A model generated the notes under the pieces. The model searched no databases. It was not told the origin of the DNA and saw nothing but the letters and a program-made list of their open reading frames with translations. A DNA stretch of 8,928 nt, from positions 1 through 8,928 of the forward strand of contig DUCA01000004.1 in assembly GCA_012960055.1 (NCBI GenBank). Direction: 5' to 3'. Below, piece by piece: positions 1 to 5,689 of the stretch. Within the stretch, counting starts at the first letter, position 1, and the number at the start of each line of letters is the position of its first letter. A program made the translations under genes and the position numbers. Source of the stretch: Cycloclasticus sp. (lineage in GTDB: Bacteria > Pseudomonadota > Gammaproteobacteria > Methylococcales > Cycloclasticaceae).

Positions 1-371
1 ATGTACAACCAGCCCTTATGGATGGCGATGCCATGAGGCTTGTTAAGCCCTTTAAGTAATAATTTATGGCCATCGGAACGACCATCGTTGTCCGCATCGC
101 GGTATACCAAGGTCAGTGTTCCGATGTTTGGTCTGGAAGTGATGATATCGTTGGTGTCGGTAACGACAAGTGCGCGTACTCCGGACAAGTTATCCGCATG
201 CACAGATAGGGTGAAACCTTCGGTAATTTCTAGGCGCTCCAAAAGCTCTTTTTCACTAGCTGAGTTTGCGAATTGAAAGGGCATGTTAATGGTGTATTTA
301 GCGGGAAGGAACAGCCAAAATAGTACGCCGGCAATGACCATGTACATAATGCTTTTAAGGTGCGCTTTCAT
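1..371 (-). CDS. Partial membrane-anchored glucose/sorbosone dehydrogenase-like (PQQ-type beta-propeller) protein, N-terminal 123 codons
   Basis: The reading frame is open from an ATG at 371 to the left edge of the window, so the C-terminal part is missing. Residues 1-7 are basic (MKAHLKS) and are followed by a hydrophobic segment at about 8-23, giving an uncleaved signal anchor or signal peptide with the rest in the periplasm. From about residue 47 the pattern fits the first blades of the GSDH/L-sorbosone dehydrogenase family: EGFTLSVHADNLSGVRALVV, then a calcium-loop-like DADNDGRSDG at 92-101, then LNKPHGIAIHKGWLY at 109-123. These resemble the family's 'arsl/dg', 'D.D.DG.ad' and 'GLn.PhG.a...g.lYv' stretches. 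Known members oxidise aldose sugars or sorbosone with PQQ; the substrate here cannot be told. The start lies 9 nt after the esterase stop, and the weak Shine-Dalgarno suggests translation coupled to that gene. The family call is fairly firm; the catalytic part is outside the window. Confidence 0.72.
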   Translation of the reverse strand, partial: MKAHLKSIMYMVIAGVLFWLFLPAKYTINMPFQFANSASEKELLERLEITEGFTLSVHADNLSGVRALVVTDTNDIITSRPNIGTLTLVYRDADNDGRSDGHKLLLKGLNKPHGIAIHKGWLY

Positions 372-380
372 CAGAGTTAA

Positions 381-1205
381 TTAATAGCTGTTACTGAAGA
401 AATCAATCAGCACGCTGTTTTTGTTTGGCCAATCGGCGTGAGAGCCAGAACCCTCGCAATAATATGTTTGTGAGGATTGAGGGCACTGTTTATATGCGTG
501 GCATCCCTGCTTGTCAGGTTCACTCACGGCGTTATCGCATTGGTTGCAATTAGCCCACCAGTCAGCGGCTTGTTTGCCAAATCCTTCAAAGTGCGAGTCG
601 TCAGAATTATGGAAAACCATGACTGGAAGTGGCGCGGGGCAATCATATTGTTTTAGGCTCTCTTCATCCATACCCGCAGCGCTGGGTGCAATGGCAGTGG
701 GTTTTGCTGTGGATGATGGCAAGAAGGTAAGGGCGTTGGTTATTGTGCCGCCGTCTGAATGCCCGGTGTAATAGATACGTGAGGCGTCAATGCACCACTT
801 GTTTTGTACATCGGCGGGGATACCAGATAATTTTTCGATGGCACTGAGCGACATTCGCATTTTGTTGGCGTAAGCGATTATAAAGCCAGCTTCAGTTGCC
901 TCCTGTGTGAGGTGAACGTGGCGTTCAGATTTGCGCGCGCTGGTGCCTGCAGGCGCGTACACAACAATTAAAGGGTGCGCATATGTTGCCTTATAGTTGG
1001 CTGGTGTTCTTAGGTTATAGCTCGCACCGCTGCCAGTTTTTATGCCATCGGTTAGACCCGCGTTACCCATTTTAGATTGAGCAGCGCAGTTGCTTGTACT
1101 TGAAATGGGGTATTTAAATGCTGCCGGTTTTAATAAAGCAGGGTCAACCGGTGCTTCACATGCGACAAGGAAAGTGGTTAATATTATAGATAAAATGTAA
1201 CGCAT
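381..1205 (-). CDS. Lipoprotein alpha/beta-hydrolase, PHB-depolymerase/LpqC-like esterase
   Basis: A 274-residue exported esterase. The N-terminus is a lipoprotein signal with lipobox LVAC (residues 13-16; Cys16 followed by Glu, so no Asp+2 inner-membrane retention signal and probably outer-membrane sorting). The nucleophile elbow is GHSDG at 148-152 (Ser150), the likely acid is in HNSDD at 199-203, and the catalytic histidine is His256 in GSGSHADWP. This order, with 'WCID.SRIYYTGHSDGG' and a 'W...C..C' region, matches the esterase/PHB depolymerase family that also holds LpqC and feruloyl esterases. Several C-terminal cysteines (220, 223, 235, 241, 250) suggest disulfides. Substrate is unknown; PHA oligomer or plant/algal ester hydrolysis are both possible. 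An in-frame TTG sits directly upstream at 1208, but ATG at 1205 has GGAG 7 nt before it and is preferred. Both SD and ATG are inside an 18-bp hairpin. The next gene starts 9 nt downstream. Confidence 0.8.
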   Translation of the reverse strand: MRYILSIILTTFLVACEAPVDPALLKPAAFKYPISSTSNCAAQSKMGNAGLTDGIKTGSGASYNLRTPANYKATYAHPLIVVYAPAGTSARKSERHVHLTQEATEAGFIIAYANKMRMSLSAIEKLSGIPADVQNKWCIDASRIYYTGHSDGGTITNALTFLPSSTAKPTAIAPSAAGMDEESLKQYDCPAPLPVMVFHNSDDSHFEGFGKQAADWWANCNQCDNAVSEPDKQGCHAYKQCPQSSQTYYCEGSGSHADWPNKNSVLIDFFSNSY

Positions 1206-1249
1206 CAATTGACTCCAGTGAATATTTTTATTGGAGCCAATTGATGCAT
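1200..1249 (-). promoter_or_regulatory. 18-bp hairpin sequestering SD and start codon of the lipoprotein esterase
   Basis: In the minus-strand RNA, bases 1249-1232 pair with 1217-1200 without a break: 18 pairs, 14-nt loop (1231-1218). The 3' arm contains the GGAG Shine-Dalgarno (1216-1213) and the AUG (1205-1203), so both are fully paired. Two pairs (1201/1248 and 1212/1237) are G-U in the minus-strand RNA but would be A-C mismatches in a plus-strand RNA, which favours function in the minus transcript. No U-run follows the stem, so it is not an intrinsic terminator. It lies 25 nt after the fba stop. Possible roles are translational repression of the esterase, coupling to upstream translation, or 3'-end protection or processing of fba mRNA. 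The structure is read directly; the function is inference. Confidence 0.75.
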
Positions 1250-1273
1250 AAAAGTTACAAGTAACCTAGTGAG

Positions 1274-2338
1274 TTATGCGATGACTTGATCAAGCTCACC
1301 CGAGTCATAACGTAAAACCATCGCTTCTAAATCAATTGGTTTGATATTGCTTGCTTGTCCCGAAGTGCCAAAGGAGTTCATTCGTGCTTCGCAAATGCTT
1401 TGCATCGCTTCGGTTGAAACTGCCAAGAATTTTCTTGGGTCAAAATTCTTAGGGTTTTCAATTAAATGACGACGGATAGATCCCGTGCTAGCCAAACGTA
1501 AATCGGTATCAATGTTAACTTTACGTACACCGTACTTAATGCCCTGTTGAATTTCTTCAACTGGCACGCCATAGGTTTGACCTAAATCACCGCCGTGATC
1601 ATTAATAATTTTGAGCCAATCTTGTGGTACAGATGAAGAACCGTGCATCACAAGGTGCGTATTTGGAATGCGTGTATGAATGTCTTTTATGCGTTGAATT
1701 GCCAGCGTGTCGCCGGTAGGTGGTTTGGTGAATTTGTATGCACCATGACTGGTGCCGATAGCGATGGCTAGCGCGTCAACACCCGTTTTCTTAACAAAAT
1801 CGGCGGCCTCTTCCGGGTCAGTCAGCATTTGTTCGTGTGTTAAAATGCCAACCGCACCGACACCATCTTCTTCACCGGCTTCGCCTGTTTCAAGTGAGCC
1901 TAAGCAGCCCAACTCTCCCTCGACTGATACGCCGCAGGCGTGCGACATTTCAACGGTTTTTTGAGTCACTTCAACATTGTATTCATAGCTGCTGGGTGTT
2001 TTGCCGTCCGCCTCTAATGAGCCGTCCATCATCACGGATGTAAAACCTAGTTGGATAGAGCGTTGGCAAATAGCGGGGCTGGTGCCGTGGTCTTGATGAA
2101 AAACAACAGGGATATGCGGGTATTGCTCAACGGCTGCAAGAATTAGGTGTCTTAAAAAAGGTGAACCCGCATATTTTCTAGCGCCAGCAGAGCCTTGAAT
2201 AATCACGGGGCTGTTTGTTGCGTCAGCTGCTTGCATTACGGCGTGAACTTGTTCCATGTTGTTTGCATTGAATGCAGGCACGCCATAGCTATTTTCTGCA
2301 GCGTGATCGAGTAATTGGCGTAGAGAAATTAAAGCCAT
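1274..2338 (-). CDS. fba: Class II fructose-bisphosphate aldolase (Calvin-cycle subtype)
   Basis: A 354-residue zinc-dependent aldolase that interconverts fructose 1,6-bisphosphate with glyceraldehyde 3-phosphate and dihydroxyacetone phosphate in glycolysis/gluconeogenesis. Visible motifs are VFHQDHG (79-85; catalytic Asp83, metal ligand His84), VEGELG (139-144), GTSHGAYKF (195-203; metal ligand His198), MHGSSS (231-236; metal ligand His232) and KVNIDTDLR (273-281). Length and these motifs fit the class IIB 'FruBisAldo_II_B' type common in Pseudomonas and autotrophs rather than E. coli FbaA. The ATG at 2338 follows AAGGGGA with about 7 nt spacing. The gene is full length with no missing catalytic residue. 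It appears to have its own promoter downstream of the phasin terminator and, with no terminator after it, may be cotranscribed with the lipoprotein esterase 68 nt away. It is usually near pgk in related genomes, but no other glycolytic gene is seen here. Confidence 0.97.
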   Translation of the reverse strand: MALISLRQLLDHAAENSYGVPAFNANNMEQVHAVMQAADATNSPVIIQGSAGARKYAGSPFLRHLILAAVEQYPHIPVVFHQDHGTSPAICQRSIQLGFTSVMMDGSLEADGKTPSSYEYNVEVTQKTVEMSHACGVSVEGELGCLGSLETGEAGEEDGVGAVGILTHEQMLTDPEEAADFVKKTGVDALAIAIGTSHGAYKFTKPPTGDTLAIQRIKDIHTRIPNTHLVMHGSSSVPQDWLKIINDHGGDLGQTYGVPVEEIQQGIKYGVRKVNIDTDLRLASTGSIRRHLIENPKNFDPRKFLAVSTEAMQSICEARMNSFGTSGQASNIKPIDLEAMVLRYDSGELDQVIA

Positions 2339-2370
2339 TTGAAATCCCCTTATTGGTCTATTGATTTACA

Positions 2371-2386
2371 ACGAAAGTGTTTTCGT
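2371..2386. repeat. Perfect inverted repeat in the fba leader
   Basis: ACGAAA-GTGT-TTTCGT is a 6-bp perfect dyad with a 4-nt centre, about 35 nt upstream of the fba start and just downstream of the predicted transcription start. It could be a repressor operator or a small RNA hairpin. No known regulator consensus is matched with confidence. Confidence 0.4.
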
Positions 2387-2405
2387 CTTTTCACATAGTT
2401 TAACT

Positions 2406-2434
2406 TTTATAAGGTTTGGATTCTATTTTAATAA
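2406..2434 (-). promoter_or_regulatory. Candidate sigma70 promoter for fba
   Basis: On the minus strand TTATTA (2434-2429) and TATAAA (2411-2406) are separated by 17 nt. The -10 matches 5 of 6 consensus bases, while the -35 matches only 3 of 6. It lies between the phasin terminator and fba and would give a leader of about 60 nt. The prediction rests on box matching alone. Confidence 0.4.
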
Positions 2435-2445
2435 CGCCTAAGGCA

Positions 2446-2477
2446 TAAAAAAGCCGCGACCAATATGATAGCGGCTT
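2446..2477 (-). terminator. Rho-independent terminator after the phasin gene
   Basis: In the minus-strand RNA AAGCCGC (2477-2471) pairs with GCGGCTT (2457-2451) around a 13-nt loop, and the stem is followed by a run of U residues (A-run 2447-2452 on the plus strand). It stands 22 nt after the phasin stop and ends the pyrF/phasin transcription unit before fba. Confidence 0.82.
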
Positions 2478-2499
2478 AAAGTAACGTCATTAAACGTGC

Positions 2500-2823
2500 T
2501 TAGCTTTTAGGTGTAAAAGCCGTCGCGCTTTCTTTAACTAAGTTTAAAACTTCTTCGTTATAAGTTTTGGTATCTTCGAATAAAGATTTGCCGTCAGCAA
2601 CGATTTTTTGGAGGCCTGTTTGAGCTAGCTCAACTTGCTCTTTAGCAAATGCATTGAATGCTTCAGGGCTTTTAATGGCTGATGCCGCTTTGATGCGAAC
2701 TTCAGTTAGTTCAACGTAGTTTTTAGCACTTTGTTGTTGTGCAGCAGCTAATTTTTCAAACTGAGCTTTGTTTAATTCGATAAGTTTTGTGATGGGTGCA
2801 GCAAATGCGTTAAAGTCATTCAT
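2500..2823 (-). CDS. Phasin family protein (second of tandem pair)
   Basis: A 107-residue amphipathic helical protein of the phasin_2 family, which coats polyhydroxyalkanoate granules in the cytoplasm and controls their number and surface. It shows the family pattern F..PI.KL.ELN...F..L (residues 4-25), AQQQSAKNY.EL, a central P.AF..FAK.Q.ELAQ stretch, and a C-terminal YN.EV..LVKES. It is rich in Ala, Lys, Glu and Gln, with no cysteine and no signal peptide. The frame stays open upstream to 2883, but the ATG at 2823 is chosen because GGAGAGACAAC precedes it and because similarity to the neighbouring phasin starts there. A promoter (TTGCGT-17-TATACT) sits directly upstream and a terminator directly downstream, so it can be expressed alone. 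It is clearly a paralogue of the gene at 2932-3291. Not every phasin-like protein acts on PHA; some serve as general granule or stress proteins. Confidence 0.9.
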   Translation of the reverse strand: MNDFNAFAAPITKLIELNKAQFEKLAAAQQQSAKNYVELTEVRIKAASAIKSPEAFNAFAKEQVELAQTGLQKIVADGKSLFEDTKTYNEEVLNLVKESATAFTPKS

Positions 2824-2859
2824 GTTGTCTCTCCGCGAGGATTTATTTAAGTTGAGGGC

Positions 2860-2888
2860 AGTATAAACGATATTATGCTGCAACGCAA
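2860..2888 (-). promoter_or_regulatory. Candidate sigma70 promoter for the second phasin gene
   Basis: On the minus strand TTGCGT (2888-2883) and TATACT (2865-2860) are separated by exactly 17 nt. The -10 has 5 of 6 consensus bases and the -35 keeps TTG. Transcription would begin near 2853, about 30 nt before the ATG. It would let this phasin be made in excess over the upstream pyrF and phasin genes. Confidence 0.55.
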
Positions 2889-2931
2889 CAAAATAATACT
2901 TTTCGCCAATGAAGAAGAGTCATTAACAGGG

Positions 2932-3291
2932 CTAGCGGTCTTCTTCCTCAAGGGCCGTTTCTTTTTTGACTTCTTCTCTTAATTGCGTGGTGCTTTCTTG
3001 AAAAAGCTGAATCACATCTGCGTTGTAGCCAGTCATCGACTCAAACATTGCACGGCTATTGCCAACCATTCTTTCATAACTGCTTTGTGCGAGCGCCATT
3101 TGATCAGTCACAAAGTTCGCTAAAGCAATGGGGTCTTCAATTTCAGAAGCAGACTGCATGCGCTGTTGCACCAGTGCGCGGTAATCGTCAGCCGCTTTTT
3201 TTTGGGCGTCCATTAAGGCGTCAAAGTGTTGAGTGTTTAATTCGACTAGTTTCGATATAGGTTGGGTGAAGCCCTTAATGTTCTTTACCAT
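2932..3291 (-). CDS. Phasin family protein (first of tandem pair)
   Basis: A 119-residue helical phasin_2-type protein. Its sequence follows its neighbour at 2500-2823 almost position for position (FTQPISKLVELNTQHFDAL, AQKKAADDYRALVQQR, ASEI.DP.A..NFV..Q..LAQ, MF.S.T.YN.DVI.LFQEST), so the pair arose by duplication. It differs in a longer, strongly charged C-terminal tail (REEVKKETALEEEDR). Phasins bind the surface of PHA granules; this role is from the family, not from evidence here. The ATG at 3291 follows AAGGAG with 6-nt spacing. Only 24 nt separate it from the pyrF stop and no terminator is visible between them, so it is probably cotranscribed with pyrF. No clear terminator separates it from the next phasin, 108 nt downstream. 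Confidence 0.9.
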   Translation of the reverse strand: MVKNIKGFTQPISKLVELNTQHFDALMDAQKKAADDYRALVQQRMQSASEIEDPIALANFVTDQMALAQSSYERMVGNSRAMFESMTGYNADVIQLFQESTTQLREEVKKETALEEEDR

Positions 3292-3315
3292 GCGATGCTC
3301 CTTATATGCTGTGTG

Positions 3316-4038
3316 TTAACCCTTAAAAACATTACGAATGCTTTGTTGTATATCCATGGCTGCTTGCCGTGGGTCTTCCGCATCCCGAATTGGTCGGCCA
3401 ACAACAATATGATCTGCTCCATTATGGAAGGCTTGCTCTACGCTGACCACCCGTTTTTGGTCGTCCTCGGGACGGTTATCTACAGGGCGAATCCCGGGTG
3501 ATACGACCAAGAAGTTTTGTCCCAGTGAATCGCGAAGTCCAGGGGCCTCTAAGCCAGATGAGATAACACCATCACAGCCTAATTCAATTGCACGTTTAGC
3601 CCGTGAGGTGACGAGTTTTTTAACGTCGCATTGAAAGCCTAAATCGTCTAAATCCCCGCGATCAAGGCTGGTGAGTACGGTTACAGCGAGTACTTTCAGG
3701 TTGCCTTTTTGCTCGGCGGCGGCCTGCATAATGGCGTTATTGCCGTGAATCGTCACAAAATCCACTTTTTTGTCGCTCAGTTGTTTAACCGCACGGCCAA
3801 CCGTAGCGGGTACGTCGAAGAATTTCAGGTCCACGAAAATGCGTTTATTTTGCTCATTAAGCCAATCAATCAGTTCAAAGTAGTTGCCTGACATAAACAG
3901 CTCGAGGCCCACTTTGTAAAACACTACGCTGTCGCCAAGGGTGCTGACTAATTCTTTTGCGCTCTGAATATCAGGTACATCAAGTGCCACAATCAGGCGT
4001 TCATTGACGGGGATGGGTTTAGTTGAAATCCATGACAT
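3316..4038 (-). CDS. pyrF: Orotidine 5'-phosphate decarboxylase
   Basis: A 240-residue cytoplasmic enzyme that removes CO2 from OMP to give UMP, the last step of de novo pyrimidine synthesis. The TIM-barrel active-site residues are all present: Asp20 in VALD, Lys42 in FYKVG, and the Asp70-x-Lys72-x-x-Asp75 triad in DLKFFDVPATV. Phosphate-binding elements are PGIRP at 181-185 and GRPI at 214-217. The length is normal for the bacterial group-1 family. The ATG at 4038 has GGAG 9 nt upstream. A good TATAAT lies at 4080-4075 on this strand and gives a leader of about 30 nt. The gene reads into the first phasin with a 24-nt gap, an unusual neighbour for a pyrimidine gene. Confidence 0.97.
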   Translation of the reverse strand: MSWISTKPIPVNERLIVALDVPDIQSAKELVSTLGDSVVFYKVGLELFMSGNYFELIDWLNEQNKRIFVDLKFFDVPATVGRAVKQLSDKKVDFVTIHGNNAIMQAAAEQKGNLKVLAVTVLTSLDRGDLDDLGFQCDVKKLVTSRAKRAIELGCDGVISSGLEAPGLRDSLGQNFLVVSPGIRPVDNRPEDDQKRVVSVEQAFHNGADHIVVGRPIRDAEDPRQAAMDIQQSIRNVFKG

Positions 4039-4040
4039 GC

Positions 4041-4051
4041 GGAGTCACTCC
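4041..4051 (-). promoter_or_regulatory. Shine-Dalgarno of pyrF inside a short dyad
   Basis: The minus-strand leader reads GGAGTGACTCC, a perfect 5-bp dyad around one base. The GGAG ribosome-binding site is its 5' arm and could form a 4-bp stem with a 3-nt loop just before the AUG. Such a short stem would be only marginally stable. Confidence 0.4.
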
Positions 4052-4074
4052 ATAAAAGTTAATAATTGATAGGT

Positions 4075-4080
4075 ATTATA
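4075..4080 (-). promoter_or_regulatory. -10 element of the pyrF promoter
   Basis: A perfect TATAAT on the minus strand lies 37 nt upstream of the pyrF ATG. The -35 region is poor: the best match is CTGAAA at 15-nt spacing, with nothing convincing at 16-18 nt. Transcription would start near 4068. Confidence 0.55.
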
Positions 4081-4181
4081 ACGGCGAGAATACGCTTTCA
4101 GTGTGATTTTTAAAGGACACTTTATTATTGTGCATCTTTTAAAACCCCTATTGTGATGAAAGTGCTAGCGGAGTACTTGTC

Positions 4182-4206
4182 GAAAGAAAAAGAAAAAGAA
4201 AAGAGC
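4182..4206. repeat. Purine-only GAAAAA tandem repeat in the divergent intergenic region
   Basis: A 25-nt stretch of only G and A, built of GAAA, two full GAAAAA units, then GAAAA and GAG. It lies in the roughly 260-base gap between pyrF and yqiA. That gap otherwise holds the pyrF -10, an AT-rich imperfect dyad near 4106-4145, and a weak TGGCGA-17-TATCCT (4243-4271) that might serve yqiA. The repeat falls inside a 20-codon ATG-to-TAA frame (4156-4218) encoding KEKEKEK. It has no clear Shine-Dalgarno, so I do not call it a gene. Confidence 0.6.
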
Positions 4207-4299
4207 AGCGTTCATTAAAGATTGCTAATAATGCTGTAGGGATGGCGAGTCTGCAAAGGGTCGGTTATCCTAGCGCTTTACTTAGATATTGGGTTTTCA

Positions 4300-4878
4300 G
4301 TGCACGTTATTTACCTACACGGTTTTTGTAGTTCAGCGGCTTCGTTTAAAGCGCAGTTGGTTAGACAGTACGTTGAGCGTGATGAAGCACACAGCTTGTT
4401 TTTGATTGATTTACCGTATTCACCGGAAGAGGCAATGGCACTTGTTGAATCGCATATAGCGACGTTGAAAGGGCGGAATTGGGGTTTAATCGGTAGTTCA
4501 CTCGGCGGTTTTTATACTACGTATCTGAGCGAGAAGTATCGCAAAAGGGGCGTGTTAATTAACCCTGCCGTTTATGCACATCAATTACTGTCCCGCGTGT
4601 TAGGCGAGAATAAAAATTATCACTCTGGGCAAGTGTTTGAATTTACTGAAATGCACCTACAGCAATTAGAGTTGATGTACCTTCCGCAGCTCAGCCAGGC
4701 GGAAAATTTATTGTTACTGACGCAAGCAGGCGATGAAGTATTGGATTACCAGCAAGGCGTTGACTATTACCGCAATAGCGAGCAAATCGTTATTGCAGGC
4801 GGAGACCATGGTTTCGCTGATTACGCACACTATTTAGATAAAACATTCGAATTTTTAGAAGGACAGCATAATGATTGA
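4300..4878 (+). CDS. yqiA: YqiA-like small esterase (UPF0227)
   Basis: A 192-residue cytoplasmic alpha/beta-hydrolase. It begins with the oxyanion-loop motif IYLHGFCSS (4-12), has the nucleophile elbow GSSLGG at 65-70 (Ser67), the acid in TQAGDEVLDY (Asp145) and the catalytic histidine in GGDHGF (His170). These match E. coli YqiA (GSSLGGYYA, TGDEVLDY, GGNHAF) closely. E. coli YqiA is an esterase active on short acyl esters in vitro; its physiological substrate is unknown. The start is GTG at 4300, which places the HGF motif at the expected distance from the N-terminus; the ribosome site is weak. In E. coli yqiA precedes parE; here it instead leads an overlapping four-gene unit, with its last 8 nt shared with the next gene (ATGATTGA). 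Confidence 0.92.
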   Translation: MHVIYLHGFCSSAASFKAQLVRQYVERDEAHSLFLIDLPYSPEEAMALVESHIATLKGRNWGLIGSSLGGFYTTYLSEKYRKRGVLINPAVYAHQLLSRVLGENKNYHSGQVFEFTEMHLQQLELMYLPQLSQAENLLLLTQAGDEVLDYQQGVDYYRNSEQIVIAGGDHGFADYAHYLDKTFEFLEGQHND

Positions 4879-5689
4879 AGGTCATGTAAAAAAAATGCAG
4901 GCAACGCTGGGTTCACCCGTTGAATACGCGCTGCCCATTGACGATGAATTAGTGCCACTTAACCCATATATCGGCAAAAAGATTAAGTTAACGCACCTCG
5001 GCGACATTCATTGTTCAGCTTGCGGTAAGCGCACGAAAAAAAGTTACAGCCAAGGCTTCTGTTACGTTTGCATGATGAAATTGGCGCAATGTGATTTATG
5101 CATTATGAAACCAGAAACCTGTCACTATCATTTAGGAACCTGTCGCGAACCGCAATGGGGCGAAGAGTTTTGTTTTCAAGACCATTTTGTGTACTTGGCC
5201 AACTCGTCTGGTTTAAAGGTGGGAATAACGCGCCATACGCAAGTACCAACCCGTTGGATTGACCAAGGCGCGATACAGGCTTTGCCTATGTTTAAAGTTA
5301 AAACTCGCTTGCAGTCTGGTCAAATAGAAATGGCCTTAAAACAGTATGTGTCGGATAAAACAGATTGGCGAAAAATGCTAAAAGGGCTGGCCGAGCCAAA
5401 AGACTTGTATGAAGAACGTGACCGTTTATTAGCAACAGCGCAAGAAGCGATAGACGCCGTGCAAGCGGCAAATAACGACGGTGATATTCAATTATTAACA
5501 GACGCAGAGCAAGTGAATATTGAGTATCCCGTGCTTGAATACCCTGAAAAGGTTAAATCCTTCAACTTTGATAAAACACCGGCAGTAGAAGGCGTATTAA
5601 TGGGTATTAAAGGGCAATATTTAATCTTGGATAACGGTGTCTTAAACATTCGCAAATTCACCAGCTATAACCTACAGTTTGATGCCTGA
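4871..5689 (+). CDS. DUF2797 protein with cysteine-rich zinc-binding-like region and GIY-YIG-like stretch
   Basis: A 272-residue protein of the DUF2797 family, which has no established function. Residues 48-101 carry nine cysteines with three CxxC pairs (48/51, 64/67, 74/77) plus Cys84, His85, His87, Cys91 and Cys101, enough for two metal sites. Directly after it, residues 106-156 read FVYLA...GLKVGITR......RWIDQGA...........QIEMALKQ. This has the order of a GIY-YIG or T5orf172-type nuclease core: VYL strand, K-V-G strand, basic residue, Arg/Trp helix, then Glu153 in a later helix. That resemblance is my inference. Residues 172-205 are helical and charged; the end is beta-rich. The ATG at 4871 has AAGGA 8 nt before it. 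It overlaps yqiA by 8 nt and the next gene by 8 nt, so translation is probably coupled. Confidence 0.85.
   Translation: MIEGHVKKMQATLGSPVEYALPIDDELVPLNPYIGKKIKLTHLGDIHCSACGKRTKKSYSQGFCYVCMMKLAQCDLCIMKPETCHYHLGTCREPQWGEEFCFQDHFVYLANSSGLKVGITRHTQVPTRWIDQGAIQALPMFKVKTRLQSGQIEMALKQYVSDKTDWRKMLKGLAEPKDLYEERDRLLATAQEAIDAVQAANNDGDIQLLTDAEQVNIEYPVLEYPEKVKSFNFDKTPAVEGVLMGIKGQYLILDNGVLNIRKFTSYNLQFDA

Noticed and set aside
40..276. Plus-strand open frame opposite the partial dehydrogenase
   Set aside because: It is the antisense shadow of a minus-strand gene with recognisable family motifs and has no ribosome site of its own.
1206..1208. TTG start for the lipoprotein esterase
   Set aside because: It adds only one residue and leaves only 4 nt after GGAG, while the adjacent ATG has the usual 7-nt spacing.
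1200..1249. Intrinsic terminator after fba
   Set aside because: The stem is long but is not followed by a U-run on either strand, and it covers the start of the next gene, so a translational role is more likely than termination.
2824..2883. N-terminal extension of the second phasin to 2883
   Set aside because: The added 20 residues would overlap the promoter and have no counterpart in the paralogue, whereas ATG at 2823 has a strong SD.
4101..4122. CRP-like site beginning TGTGA in the pyrF-yqiA gap
   Set aside because: The second half-site (TCACA) is missing, so the match is a single half-site that is common by chance.
4243..4271. Promoter TGGCGA-17-TATCCT for the yqiA unit
   Set aside because: Both boxes are weak; it is the best I found near the start, but not enough to list as a feature.
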